A stretch of DNA of 64,000 nt. Origin: Vibrio qingdaonensis. Its GTDB lineage: Bacteria > Pseudomonadota > Gammaproteobacteria > Enterobacterales > Vibrionaceae. Below the pieces are notes generated by a model. The model was not told where the DNA came from, did no database searches, and saw only the letters and a list, made by a program, of their open reading frames with translations. The DNA lies in NCBI RefSeq assembly GCF_026191675.1, contig NZ_JAKRRY010000006.1, positions 62,001 to 126,000 on the forward strand. The letters run 5' to 3'. Both the position numbers and the translations under genes were made by a program. Positions 29,194 through 38,924 of the stretch are shown piece by piece (positions within the stretch are counted from its first letter, which is position 1; each line of letters begins with the position of its first letter).

Positions 29194-30285
29194 TTATTGA
29201 GCTTGATCGATTTCCGGCATCAGGCTTACTTCCATTCCTTCATTCAAGAATGGAACGCCTACCGTTACAATGCGCTCACCCATTTCTAAGCCCGATAAGA
29301 CCGTGATGCGATCACCTGCCATTGTCGACACTTCAATTTGCTTAGGGGAAACCGTGTTGTCCTCGCCTACTACCCAGACCGTTGGGTTATGAGCGTTATC
29401 ACTGACGACAGCCGTACTTGGAACCTGAATAGCCCCTTTGGTGTCATTAAGATTGGAGAAGTCTGCGGTCACATACCCCGTCATACCAGGAAGAATATTT
29501 TGATCACTTGGTGCTTCAAGCGTTACCGTCACTTCAAATGTCTGGGTATCGGAATCTGCTTTAGAGGACACCTCTGTGATCTCGACTGGGTACGGTTTTT
29601 CACGAGCTAGGTCAAAATAGGCAAAAACCGGAATTTCAACAGGGTCATCTGTTTGCTCATCACGAATTTCTCTCACCAATTTTTCTGGTACCGCAAATTT
29701 TAGCTCAAGTGTATTAAGATTTTGGAATGAGAAAACCACTTGCTTCGCTTCGACGTTTTCAAAGTTTTGAATACTACGTTGTGCAACAAAGCCATCAAAA
29801 GGGGCGACAAGCTTGGTATAGCTAAGCTGCGTTTTGGCGTTATCGTAGCCAGCTTGGGCTTTCGTTAAGTCTGCTCGAATTTGTTCGTAATCTTTTTTCG
29901 AAATAAAGTTATCTTTAATTAGCTCTTTCGCTCGCTTAAAGTCAGCTTGCAAGCGCTGCAATGTCGCTTTGGCGTCTCTCACCGCTAATTTAAAACGAGT
30001 ATCATCTAACGTGGCAAGGACGGTGCCTTTCTTCACATCATCGCCTTCCTTTGCTGGAAGACTATCGATCTTACCCGACACTCTAAAAGCCATCTCTGCA
30101 CGATCAGACGCTAAGACTCGTGCAGGGAATTCACGAACCATGCTTTGATTCTCTAACCCAATAACTATCGTTTTTACTGGACGTACAACTGGAGCTTCAA
30201 CTGTCTTCTCTGCCTCTGGGCTACACCCAGTCAATGCAACGCCAATTAGCGCCGTCAGAGTAAGAACACGTAAATGAGTTTTCAT
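29194..30285 (-). CDS. RND efflux periplasmic adaptor lipoprotein
   Basis: This 363-aa membrane-fusion protein is a lipoprotein: a hydrophobic leader ends in the lipobox L-T-G-C with Cys21 as the lipidated residue. Barrel-sandwich (biotinyl-lipoyl-like) halves near residues 60 and 175 flank a coiled-coil hairpin (about 90-165), followed by beta-barrel and membrane-proximal domains. The start at 30285 is chosen for GGGTGG upstream and to give a correct signal peptide. It links the downstream RND pump to an outer-membrane channel. Confidence 0.92.
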   Translation of the reverse strand: MKTHLRVLTLTALIGVALTGCSPEAEKTVEAPVVRPVKTIVIGLENQSMVREFPARVLASDRAEMAFRVSGKIDSLPAKEGDDVKKGTVLATLDDTRFKLAVRDAKATLQRLQADFKRAKELIKDNFISKKDYEQIRADLTKAQAGYDNAKTQLSYTKLVAPFDGFVAQRSIQNFENVEAKQVVFSFQNLNTLELKFAVPEKLVREIRDEQTDDPVEIPVFAYFDLAREKPYPVEITEVSSKADSDTQTFEVTVTLEAPSDQNILPGMTGYVTADFSNLNDTKGAIQVPSTAVVSDNAHNPTVWVVGEDNTVSPKQIEVSTMAGDRITVLSGLEMGERIVTVGVPFLNEGMEVSLMPEIDQAQ

Positions 30286-30532
30286 AACAACCACCCAACA
30301 TAAAAATTTATAAAAGTTAAGACTATTATAGGCTAACAAAATCAATAACTACTTAATGGTACAAGTTACATCAAGCCAAGCAAAAAGCAACATTGTGGAC
30401 ACAAAAACTCAACCTGAAATATCAGTAATTGAGTAAAAGTACCGATTGCAACCCATAGCCCCTATAAGACCTATTTCTTAACGTAAGTTCATTATTCTTG
30501 GTTTTTTTTTACATTACATTGAACCGGAAAAT

Positions 30533-31627
30533 ATGTATCCCATACTAATAAGTACAATCAATAATCGTACACACTGTATGAATAGCTATTTAGTCAAGTG
30601 GATAGTCGCTGTAACCTTTCTGATTATTTTTACAGCATGGATGTTGCACCGTTTTAACTCGCCTTTAACTCTTCATCAACTTGAGGGGCATGAACATCAT
30701 TCGCTTGCTGATACACTGGATACACAACCCACCCCACTCATTTCTCCTATTGAAGTCACTCAACTAAACATTAGAGAGAAAAAAATTGCTAAGATCGGCC
30801 TTCAATTATTTATCGATCCCAATTTGTCATCTGACGGTCAAATCAGTTGCGAATCTTGTCACCATATCTTCGATAATGGAGCAGAAAACACTAAAGTCTC
30901 AACGGGTGTAAAAGGAGCAGGAGTTAGGAATTCTCCGACAGTGTTTAACATCACAAACAACACGCGATTTTTTTGGGATGGCAGAGCGTCAAGTCTGGAG
31001 CATCAAATGGATGGACCCGTTCATAATCCACTAGAGATGGATACGAACTGGGATAACATCATCGATTACGTCGAATCCACACCACATTACCGTAATCAGT
31101 TTGACATTGTTTGGAATGGGGAAATAAACCTAGCCAATATTAAAACATCTCTCGTTACCTTTATGAGCGCTCTAAGCACTCCGGATGCCCCGTTTGACCA
31201 TTATTTAAAAGGCAATAAGATTGCCATCGAGCCGATAGCAGAAAAAGGCTGGCAAAAGTTTCAGTCCTTGGGCTGTATTGTATGTCATCAAGGTACGAAT
31301 GTTGGCGGTAACTTATTTCAAAAATTTGGCAATATAGAACAGACCCCTCATCAAAACCAAGACTTAGGGCGATACAACGTAACGGGTATTGAGATTGACA
31401 AAAATGTATTTCGCGTTCCAAGCCTTCGTAACGTGGCAAAAACACCGCCCTACTTTCACGACGGACGAAGCTTAACGCTAGAAGATGCCATCATTACCAT
31501 GGCAAAGGTTCAACTTGGTCAAGAGTTAGATGCAATCACCGTCATAGAGATAAGCGCATTTTTACACTCGCTTTCCGCCCCACCTCCACCCTATCTCGAG
31601 GAGTTATCTCAAGGAGCTACCCAATGA
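30533..31627 (+). CDS. membrane-anchored di-haem cytochrome c peroxidase-family protein
   Basis: This 364-aa protein has one N-terminal transmembrane helix (about 21-40) and a periplasmic MauG/CcpA-type di-haem domain. Two c-type haem sites are visible: C-x-x-C-H beginning at Cys106 (CESCH) and at Cys248 (CIVCH), along with the F-W-D-G-R and F-H-D-G-R segments typical of the family. It would reduce hydrogen peroxide or act as a redox sensor. The start may instead be the ATG at 30578; ribosome sites are weak for both. Its stop overlaps the start of the hybrid kinase (ATGA), which implies a joint function. Confidence 0.88.
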   Translation: MYPILISTINNRTHCMNSYLVKWIVAVTFLIIFTAWMLHRFNSPLTLHQLEGHEHHSLADTLDTQPTPLISPIEVTQLNIREKKIAKIGLQLFIDPNLSSDGQISCESCHHIFDNGAENTKVSTGVKGAGVRNSPTVFNITNNTRFFWDGRASSLEHQMDGPVHNPLEMDTNWDNIIDYVESTPHYRNQFDIVWNGEINLANIKTSLVTFMSALSTPDAPFDHYLKGNKIAIEPIAEKGWQKFQSLGCIVCHQGTNVGGNLFQKFGNIEQTPHQNQDLGRYNVTGIEIDKNVFRVPSLRNVAKTPPYFHDGRSLTLEDAIITMAKVQLGQELDAITVIEISAFLHSLSAPPPPYLEELSQGATQ

Positions 31628-34476
31628 AGAGCCGACTGCTGACAAAACGTAGAGCCGAATTTCTTTACATCACGGTCATTTTTCTTTCAGCATTGTGGCT
31701 CATCGTCAGTGCCGTTAGCACTTACGTCAGCGATTCATATCAAAAAGCGTTTCTCTCCCTATCGCAGAACATTACCCATAGCCTCGAAGAAATATATTCT
31801 TTCGAATATAGTACGACTAAGACCTACGATAGGTTTTCAAATGAGTTAGTCGAATTAGAGCGACTTTCTGAACAGCTCTATGACAACATGAAAGCAAACA
31901 GCCAAGGCTACCCCTCTTTTATCAGCCCAATACCAACCGAAAGCGTCTCATATGCACAAAGTGTGAAAAACAACGTTCTCATTTTCACTCAACGACTTGA
32001 ACGTCTGCTGAGCGCAAAAGTGTCGTTGGAGTATTCGAGTAACACCCTTAAGGCCCTAAAAAATAACCTAATGTCCAACACGTATTCAGCCGAAGACAAA
32101 CTCGCCATTTATCAATACCTCGACTTAGCACAATCGATCGCTGTCATTCCAAATGAACTCCAACAGAACAATGACCTGCTAGCACTTGATGGGTATATCA
32201 AGCTTCATAATAGAGTTCAAAATAGTATCCGCTTGGAGAAACAGGCGCTGGTCGATAGTGAAATTCATGTTCTCATGAATGAAACCAATAATTTTTGGCT
32301 TGAGCGCTCACTATCAACTAAAGTTCATATTTCCATTGCTTTAATATTATTAATACTATCAATAGGTTGTTATCTATATCGAAAACAACAGATACAACAA
32401 TATAGAGAACGGAAGTTAATCGCCGATCTTCTCGTTAAAGAAAAAGAACGTTCTCACCTCGCTATGGTTGTTGAACACGCAAGTGATGCGATCATCATAA
32501 CGGATAAACAAGGCTATACCTCCTGGGTCAACGCAGCATTCGAAACAATATCCGGATTCAGCCTCAATGAGGTAATCGGTAAAAAGCCCGGTGACATTTT
32601 ACAAGGGGAAGGTACCTCGCTAAGCGAAGTTCGTCGTATCTCAAAAGAACTGAAACTTGGAAATACTGTCAAATCAGAACTCATCAATTATCACAAAAAT
32701 GGGCAACCGTATTGGATCGATATTGTCATCACTCCAATTCTCAATGCAGATAACCAAATTGAACAGTTTATTGCTGTCGAGCGTGACAGCGGTGAACGTA
32801 AACAACTTCAAAAAAGCCTAGAGCACGCCGTTGAACGAGCGGATGCTTCCAATCAAGCAAAGTCAACATTCCTAGCCACTATGAGCCATGAGTTACGCAC
32901 ACCACTCAACGGCATTCTAGGAATGGCCCAGATTCTTGAATCTTCGGTAACCAATGCTCAGCACCAACAACAACTGCATATTCTCCTAGAATCAGGCAAT
33001 CACTTACTCTCATTACTCAATGATATTCTCGATATTTCAAAGATTGAAGAAGGTAAGCTAGAACTCGAGGTTTTAGACTTTTCTATCGAAGATATTTGCG
33101 ACCCAATAGTCAGTACTTATACTTCTCTTTGCAAAGAAAAAGGCATTAGTTTTCATTTAATTAATCAACTGTCACCCGGAAAATCGTACCGCGGTGACAA
33201 ATCTAGAATTCGCCAAATCATATTTAATCTACTCAGCAACTCTGTCAAATTCACTGAAACAGGTAGTGTCACCATCACCTTAAGTCAAGATACCCCCTCT
33301 ACCATTGACGTTGCTTCTCGTCCTAATAATCAATCCAATATTGAAACACTCGTCATTGCAATTAGCGATACCGGGATTGGTATCCCCAACGACCGCTTGA
33401 AATCCATATTCGATCCTTTTATTCAAGCGGAATCATCAACAACTCGACAGTTTGGAGGGACTGGATTGGGGCTAGCGATTGTCAAACAACTCGCGAATTT
33501 AATGGGAGGCGATGTCAATGTCACCAGTACTTTCGGTAAGGGAAGCGTCTTCTCCGTAAACCTAAAACTGATGCCAATTCAGGCTGTTCAAGCCACTAAA
33601 GAAAAAAGCGTGTCTCTTGACGACCAAGCAATTGCCTGTTCGCTGAACATTCTTCTTGTCGAGGATAATAAGGTCAATGCGTTGGTGGCAAAAACGTTTT
33701 GTACCAAACAAGGCCATCAAGTTGATGTCGCCCAAAATGGCGAGATTGCGGTTGAACGTGTCCAAAACAGTGCTTACGACTTGATCATTATGGATAACCA
33801 TATGCCTGTGATGGATGGTATTGAGGCCACTAGAATCATTCGACAGCAACTCAAATGCAATACTGTTATTTTTGGATGTACGGCAGATGTATTTAAAGAA
33901 GCCCATGATAATTTCATGGCAGCAGGTGCGAACCATATTCTAACAAAACCGTTGCAAAAAGAGAGCTTTATCGACGCACTTCAGCGCTTTCGTCATCAAT
34001 TGATGATTCCGTCCAAGGAGAATACTCATCCAAATATTCTGCACTTAATTAGGCATGACGTCACTAAACTGGATGGGATTAGCAACACCGAAGCTGAACT
34101 GCGGATGACGTCGCATTCACACTTAGGGAACCCAATTGATATTCCTCAAATCACCCAATTTAAAAATGTGGCCGAAAAGTGTCTCGACGTATTAGTAAAA
34201 GTTTACCCTGAAAAATCCATACCAGAAATATTAGCATCTCTCACATCGCTACAGAGTGAAATTAGCGAACTCAACCTCAGTTTGGTTGAAAGTAAGCTCG
34301 CTACGCTGACCGCTCTTCTTGAAAGCGGTCAACAACCTAGTCTCAATGATATGCAGTCCCTCATTAATTTGGTTGAAGTCAATATTCACCAAGCCATACG
34401 GATTCTTGATCAACAAAATATGCAAGAGAACAGGTCTGATTTACTGGCTATTACCCCGCAAAAAAAAACATATTGA
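31624..34476 (+). CDS. hybrid sensor histidine kinase (PAS-HisKA-HATPase-REC)
   Basis: This 950-aa protein has two transmembrane helices (about 14-33 and 237-255) around a helical periplasmic sensor region, a PAS domain with PAC (about 280-395), HisKA with phospho-His422 (M-S-H-E-L-R-T-P), an HATPase with D-T-G-I-G-I-P and G-G-T-G-L-G-L, and a receiver domain with phospho-Asp724. The C-terminal 170 residues are helical; no clear HPt histidine motif is seen. An AAGGAGC site lies inside the preceding gene. Coupling to the di-haem peroxidase suggests sensing of peroxide or periplasmic redox state, which is inference. Confidence 0.92.
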   Translation: MKSRLLTKRRAEFLYITVIFLSALWLIVSAVSTYVSDSYQKAFLSLSQNITHSLEEIYSFEYSTTKTYDRFSNELVELERLSEQLYDNMKANSQGYPSFISPIPTESVSYAQSVKNNVLIFTQRLERLLSAKVSLEYSSNTLKALKNNLMSNTYSAEDKLAIYQYLDLAQSIAVIPNELQQNNDLLALDGYIKLHNRVQNSIRLEKQALVDSEIHVLMNETNNFWLERSLSTKVHISIALILLILSIGCYLYRKQQIQQYRERKLIADLLVKEKERSHLAMVVEHASDAIIITDKQGYTSWVNAAFETISGFSLNEVIGKKPGDILQGEGTSLSEVRRISKELKLGNTVKSELINYHKNGQPYWIDIVITPILNADNQIEQFIAVERDSGERKQLQKSLEHAVERADASNQAKSTFLATMSHELRTPLNGILGMAQILESSVTNAQHQQQLHILLESGNHLLSLLNDILDISKIEEGKLELEVLDFSIEDICDPIVSTYTSLCKEKGISFHLINQLSPGKSYRGDKSRIRQIIFNLLSNSVKFTETGSVTITLSQDTPSTIDVASRPNNQSNIETLVIAISDTGIGIPNDRLKSIFDPFIQAESSTTRQFGGTGLGLAIVKQLANLMGGDVNVTSTFGKGSVFSVNLKLMPIQAVQATKEKSVSLDDQAIACSLNILLVEDNKVNALVAKTFCTKQGHQVDVAQNGEIAVERVQNSAYDLIIMDNHMPVMDGIEATRIIRQQLKCNTVIFGCTADVFKEAHDNFMAAGANHILTKPLQKESFIDALQRFRHQLMIPSKENTHPNILHLIRHDVTKLDGISNTEAELRMTSHSHLGNPIDIPQITQFKNVAEKCLDVLVKVYPEKSIPEILASLTSLQSEISELNLSLVESKLATLTALLESGQQPSLNDMQSLINLVEVNIHQAIRILDQQNMQENRSDLLAITPQKKTY

Positions 34477-34572
34477 TGGATAGCAATCTCACAATTATAT
34501 TATCAACGACTACCCAAGCCGATTAAGCTCGCCTATCCTGCAATCATCTAAAACTGCTTTGGTACACTATCC

Positions 34573-35163
34573 TTGAGCCTGTATAAGCTAAAAGCGATCG
34601 TATTTGATTTAGACAACACTCTCATATCTTCAGATATCAACTTTGTTCAGCTACGCCAACATCTTAATTGCCCACAAGATCGTGATCTACTCAAACATTT
34701 GGAGCAGTTTGATCGTCAAGAACAAAATCGATTATCCAACATCATTCGAGAATGCGAAATTAAAGATGCGGTAAACAGTACTCTGATGCCTGGCGCGGTA
34801 GAGTTGATTCGTTGGCTAAAGCAAAAACGATATTATACTGGCGTGGTGACTCGAAACTGTCGTCAGGCGGCGATGACCAAAATTACCACTCATCGCTTGC
34901 CCATCGAACATTTGCTCACAAGAGAGGAGTTTGCTCCTAAACCAGCTCCTGACGCGTTATATCACCTCATGAATCAGTGGCAACTTGCCCCACAAGAAAT
35001 ACTTTATGTAGGTGACCATTACTACGACATTGCAACAGCCCAAAACGCGGGGTGTCAAAGCTGTTTCATTGCTAACGATAACATTGAAGTGGGTATACCT
35101 CATGAGGCTAACTTTTCTTTTCCATCACTCAAAGGGCTGCTCGAGTGGCTCAAAGCGCGTTAA
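34573..35163 (+). CDS. HAD-superfamily hydrolase, phosphoglycolate phosphatase-like
   Basis: This 196-aa cytoplasmic protein has all four HAD motifs: D-L-D-N-T (Asp12 nucleophile, Asp14), the motif II Thr in V-V-T-R-N, Lys in A-P-K-P-A-P-D, and G-D-H-Y-Y-D. The small helical cap places it with the Gph/YjjG-like subfamily I phosphatases. The only plausible start is TTG, and its ribosome site is poor, so expression may be low or the start slightly wrong. Substrate unknown. Confidence 0.82.
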   Translation: MSLYKLKAIVFDLDNTLISSDINFVQLRQHLNCPQDRDLLKHLEQFDRQEQNRLSNIIRECEIKDAVNSTLMPGAVELIRWLKQKRYYTGVVTRNCRQAAMTKITTHRLPIEHLLTREEFAPKPAPDALYHLMNQWQLAPQEILYVGDHYYDIATAQNAGCQSCFIANDNIEVGIPHEANFSFPSLKGLLEWLKAR

Positions 35164-35209
35164 CGTGATTTAGAGTCACTTATAGTCGAACCCTAGTCTC
35201 GCGTATTAT

Positions 35210-36163
35210 CTAATCTCGCTTATATTGATACATAGCTTTATCAGCACGATCTAAAAGCTCGTTATGATCGATATCTTCCAACGGTGAACAAGAGACAACC
35301 CCAACACTATAACCCAGTTTGTAAATACGAGGATGGGCACTGTTAAACTTCATAATCTCTTCGTCAAATCGGGTCATAGGATAGCGGGCGTCCACTCCGG
35401 TCGTGCCCGACATTAGGACCGCAAATTCATCTCCGCCAATACGAGCTATCACATCAGAATCTCTAAAGTTATCAATTAACAATCGAGAAAAAGAGGTCAG
35501 CGCATCATCACCGATAGAGTGACCTAACGTATCGTTGATCCGCTTAAAATCGTTCAAATCAAAATACGCTAAACTGTAGGGCTCCATGAGAAACCGACAC
35601 TTACTGATCACCTTATTTGCGAGTTCATTAAAACCGCGGCGGTTTGAGATCTGGGTCAATTCATCAATGGTGGAGTTTAGATTAGCAACGAGTTCACCTT
35701 CTGCCAGTTTGGCGAGATCAATTAAGTCGTGTACTTCTTGATCGGTAAAGTGGCGCGGTTCACGAGCTATAATACACAAGGTTCCAATTTTAGCGCCCTC
35801 CGCCAGCTTCAGTGGCACGCCCGCATAAAAACGTATGTTAGGCTCACCTTTCACCAATGGGTTATCCCAGAAGCGACGATCCGCCAATGCGTCCGGAACG
35901 ATAAATGGCTCATCACCTAGTATCGCGTGACCACAAAATGAAATATCTCGATGAGTTTCGGTAGCATCAATCCCAACCCCTGATTTAAACCACTGCCGCT
36001 GTTCATCAATCAAACTGACTAGTGCTATATCGACGTTAAACATACGTTTAGCCAAGCGAGTCACCCGATCAAAACGCTCTTCTCGCGGGGTATCTAAGAT
36101 CTTGAGCTGGCGAAGAAGATGGATTCTATAGTCTTCGTTAGCAGGAATAGGTGGTGGTTGCAT
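35210..36163 (-). CDS. GAF-GGDEF diguanylate cyclase
   Basis: This 317-aa soluble protein has a GAF domain (about 25-160, with the D-x-x-R-Q-W-F-K-S segment) and a C-terminal GGDEF domain. The active-site motif is intact at residues 243-247 and an R-D-S-D I-site lies five residues before it, so feedback inhibition by cyclic di-GMP is expected. It should make cyclic di-GMP under control of a small-molecule or redox ligand at the GAF domain. An octamer tandem repeat lies about 130 bp upstream, in what must be its promoter region. Confidence 0.92.
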   Translation of the reverse strand: MQPPPIPANEDYRIHLLRQLKILDTPREERFDRVTRLAKRMFNVDIALVSLIDEQRQWFKSGVGIDATETHRDISFCGHAILGDEPFIVPDALADRRFWDNPLVKGEPNIRFYAGVPLKLAEGAKIGTLCIIAREPRHFTDQEVHDLIDLAKLAEGELVANLNSTIDELTQISNRRGFNELANKVISKCRFLMEPYSLAYFDLNDFKRINDTLGHSIGDDALTSFSRLLIDNFRDSDVIARIGGDEFAVLMSGTTGVDARYPMTRFDEEIMKFNSAHPRIYKLGYSVGVVSCSPLEDIDHNELLDRADKAMYQYKRD

Positions 36164-36290
36164 GACATCATGATTCTCTTAGCCTTCATTCATTTAAAAC
36201 TAGTCGATATGTGCTCTATTTCCACTTGGATGTCAGCGGAAACAAGCAGCACAACCCGTATTTCAGACCGTTATTACAAACCAAATGATA

Positions 36291-36342
36291 GGTATATAGG
36301 TATATAGGTATATAGGTATATAGGTATATAGGTATATAGGTA
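36291..36342. repeat. GGTATATA octamer tandem repeat (6.5 copies)
   Basis: Six perfect GGTATATA units (36291-36338) and a partial GGTA lie in the 297-bp gap between the diguanylate cyclase and the GH20 gene, on the 5' side of the cyclase. The unit contains TATA and is not a multiple of three, as expected for a contingency repeat that alters promoter spacing. Confidence 0.95.
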
Positions 36343-36408
36343 GATTTTCACGGATTCCCTGAAATTACCCCATTCAACTTAGAAGTCCTCCTCCCCTAAC
36401 TCTTGATC

Positions 36409-36434
36409 AAAAAGCGCCCCTCGATAGGAGCGCT
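36409..36434 (-). terminator. terminator of the GH20 gene
   Basis: AGCGCCCCT (36413-36421) pairs with AGGAGCGCT (36426-36434), one wobble pair, with a T-run on the minus strand. It ends the GH20/KdgM transcript. Confidence 0.82.
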
Positions 36435-36460
36435 CAAATTAATACCAGTTAAACAACGCG

Positions 36461-38914
36461 CTACTTATTGGCTAACGCATGAAGCAACCTTTCTGTTGGG
36501 ACTGTAATCGCAACAATCGTCTCATCTTTGATTACCGCTACCGCATCGATCATCTTCTGATACTCTCTAACATCCGCCGACGAAAGCGTGTCTTGATTGC
36601 GTGCGCGCTCGATCAACGTCTGTCCTAGCTGCGCGATGCTCACCGTCGATTGTGCTACATCAACCGTATCGATAGAAGCGATGTTATTAGCAAAAATCGT
36701 GGCTGAAGTTTCAGCTGCCGCCGCAACTTTGACATAGTGCAGTTCTAATCCATCTAGTGCGGTTTTATCACCCAATTGATAGGCTTGTACTAAATCGTTC
36801 ATTTCATAGACGGCATAACTTTCTACCGCGAGTGCATCGGCAAAACGGTTTAGACGCTCATGTTGATTATACAAATCACCTGGCGTTTCAGTTTGAATCC
36901 ACTTCTCCCAGTTACGTGCATAATATTGAGCTGGTTCGGTGTAGTCAGCCAGAGTCAGCAAAGGCTGTGGATTTGCACCGTTAGCCAGTCTTTCAATTAG
37001 CACTCGTGCATTGGCATGATGACGCATTCCTACCGAGATCTCAGACCATGTATCGATCGCACGCATACGCTTATACATACTTGCTTCATCAGTCAACGTT
37101 TCGTCCGACCATAAACGTTCTGCAATAACATAGCTACGAGGCCAGATGCGATTCTCAACCGTTAGTGAGTTATAGTTCTCACCCCATACCGTAATTTCAC
37201 CACCAAGAATTAGGGCCTTTTCATCATCGGTAAGCTCTGCTGGGTAGCCACCAGTTGGAGCCGGAATTGACGAGCCTTCTTTAGCAGAAGAAGCCACAAT
37301 CTTACCGGTAGTCGGCCAACGAACATTACCAATTAACTGGTAGCTTCCTTCAGCCAACTGCTCACCTGACAGATTAAGATTAAATTCGGTATACGACATA
37401 AAGTTGTCAAAGTGACCACGGAAGCTTTCCCCTGGTGTGTACTCGATGATGTTAACTTCAGTACGTGATTTACCATTGTAGTCTGTGAATGCACGAACTT
37501 TGCCGTCTTTTGCTTGAATGATGGTCAGTAGACCTTTACGTGGGCCACCTTTGGTGCGCGGTTTTTCCCATTGGTAACTAACGAAACGTTCACCTTCATG
37601 AAGCTGATCATCCACGGTAATGCCTTGAGGCATTGGATCATTTCGATAATGGTAACTCGTTGGTTGTGGTTGATCTAGGTAGTAACCTGTTGATAGTAGA
37701 CCTTGGTAACCTTCTTGTGCTGCGCGACCAATACTATCGTGGCCACGCCAACTTTGGATCACGATGGATTTTGGTAAATCTTTATGCCAAATCTCATCCC
37801 AACCAGACATTTTTTTGCCTCGTTGCTCTAGCATCTTTTCAACTTTCGCGTTCAAGTAAGATTGTAAACCACGTTCACCATCCAACTTATTTTCTTTGAT
37901 AAACGCTTGAATCGACGGATTTTCTTGCCATTGCTTATAATTTGGCTCATCACCACCAATATGGAAGTACTCATCTGGGAATAGCTCAACTACCTCATCA
38001 AACACACTCTCTAACATCACGTACAAGTCAGGGTTAGTCGGATCCATTAGCGGTTCGAATACCCCCCACTCTCTTTGCTGTTCATAGCTTTGTTCACCCA
38101 TACCAGACATTAAGTTTGGATAAGCGTGAGCGACAGCGGAAGCATGGCCTGGCAACGAGATTTCTGGAATAACACGAATACCACGCTGACGCGCATACTC
38201 AACGACATGGCGAATGTCATCTTTGGTGTAGTAATCACCATCGGTGGTGTCTTCCCACAGCTTTGTGTAGTTGTCGAGTTGAATACGTATGCCCTGATCA
38301 TCCCATAGGTGCCAATGGAACACGTTCATTTTTGCCGATGCCATCGCATCAAGCTGTCGTAAAATAACCTCCATTTCAACAAAGTGACGAGATGTATCAT
38401 AAGAAACCCCTCGCCAAGGGAAACGCGGTGCATCGTCAATATTTACTTCCGGTACGTGGTAGCCTTTTGCATCCGTGACAACAAGCTGAAGCAATGTTTC
38501 AATACCTCGGATTGCCCCGTAAGGACGATTAGCCTTTAATGTAATTTGACCATTTTTCGCGACTAGCTGGTAGGACTCATCAGCATCCATATCTTGCACA
38601 TCATTTTGAGGTGCATCCGCAATATCAATAACAAACGTTGCCGAACTCTCAGAATCCGCGTTCCAATTTAAGGTAGGCAAACCGGTTTGTCTTTCTAGAC
38701 GTTCAATGAATCGCTTAGCGGTAAAGTCAACTCGATCAGAACGATAACCTTTAATATAAACACTAAAATCTTTTGTTAGCTCAACTTGACCTGTGCCTAA
38801 TTCTACTGATTGTGGGTAAGGCATCAAATTTAGGTCGGTATTAGGCGCAGCGGCCCATGCTGTTGCTGACATCAATGAACCCGCAACGAGCAGTGATAAA
38901 ACATTCTTTTTCAT
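36461..38914 (-). CDS. GH20 beta-N-acetylhexosaminidase, exported
   Basis: This 817-aa glycosidase has a signal peptide (residues 1-22, cleavage after AWA), a GH20 beta-hexosaminidase N-terminal domain (about 25-150) and a TIM-barrel catalytic domain. The catalytic pair Asp322-Glu323 sits in H-I-G-G-D-E. It removes terminal N-acetylhexosamine from the non-reducing end of chito-oligosaccharides. The start at 38914 has AAGGA 7 nt upstream. It follows the KdgM-type porin by 10 bp. With the downstream-acting enzymes of this locus, it probably trims oxidised chitin oligomers in the periplasm to GlcNAc and N-acetylglucosaminate (inference). Confidence 0.93.
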   Translation of the reverse strand: MKKNVLSLLVAGSLMSATAWAAAPNTDLNLMPYPQSVELGTGQVELTKDFSVYIKGYRSDRVDFTAKRFIERLERQTGLPTLNWNADSESSATFVIDIADAPQNDVQDMDADESYQLVAKNGQITLKANRPYGAIRGIETLLQLVVTDAKGYHVPEVNIDDAPRFPWRGVSYDTSRHFVEMEVILRQLDAMASAKMNVFHWHLWDDQGIRIQLDNYTKLWEDTTDGDYYTKDDIRHVVEYARQRGIRVIPEISLPGHASAVAHAYPNLMSGMGEQSYEQQREWGVFEPLMDPTNPDLYVMLESVFDEVVELFPDEYFHIGGDEPNYKQWQENPSIQAFIKENKLDGERGLQSYLNAKVEKMLEQRGKKMSGWDEIWHKDLPKSIVIQSWRGHDSIGRAAQEGYQGLLSTGYYLDQPQPTSYHYRNDPMPQGITVDDQLHEGERFVSYQWEKPRTKGGPRKGLLTIIQAKDGKVRAFTDYNGKSRTEVNIIEYTPGESFRGHFDNFMSYTEFNLNLSGEQLAEGSYQLIGNVRWPTTGKIVASSAKEGSSIPAPTGGYPAELTDDEKALILGGEITVWGENYNSLTVENRIWPRSYVIAERLWSDETLTDEASMYKRMRAIDTWSEISVGMRHHANARVLIERLANGANPQPLLTLADYTEPAQYYARNWEKWIQTETPGDLYNQHERLNRFADALAVESYAVYEMNDLVQAYQLGDKTALDGLELHYVKVAAAAETSATIFANNIASIDTVDVAQSTVSIAQLGQTLIERARNQDTLSSADVREYQKMIDAVAVIKDETIVAITVPTERLLHALANK

Positions 38915-38924
38915 TCTTAGTTCC

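Noticed and set aside
33562..33936. 124-aa ORF antisense to the hybrid kinase receiver domain
   Set aside because: It overlaps a conserved receiver domain and has no start signals or family resemblance.
36291..36342. Octamer array as a CRISPR
   Set aside because: The units are 8 bp with no spacers; it is a simple tandem repeat.
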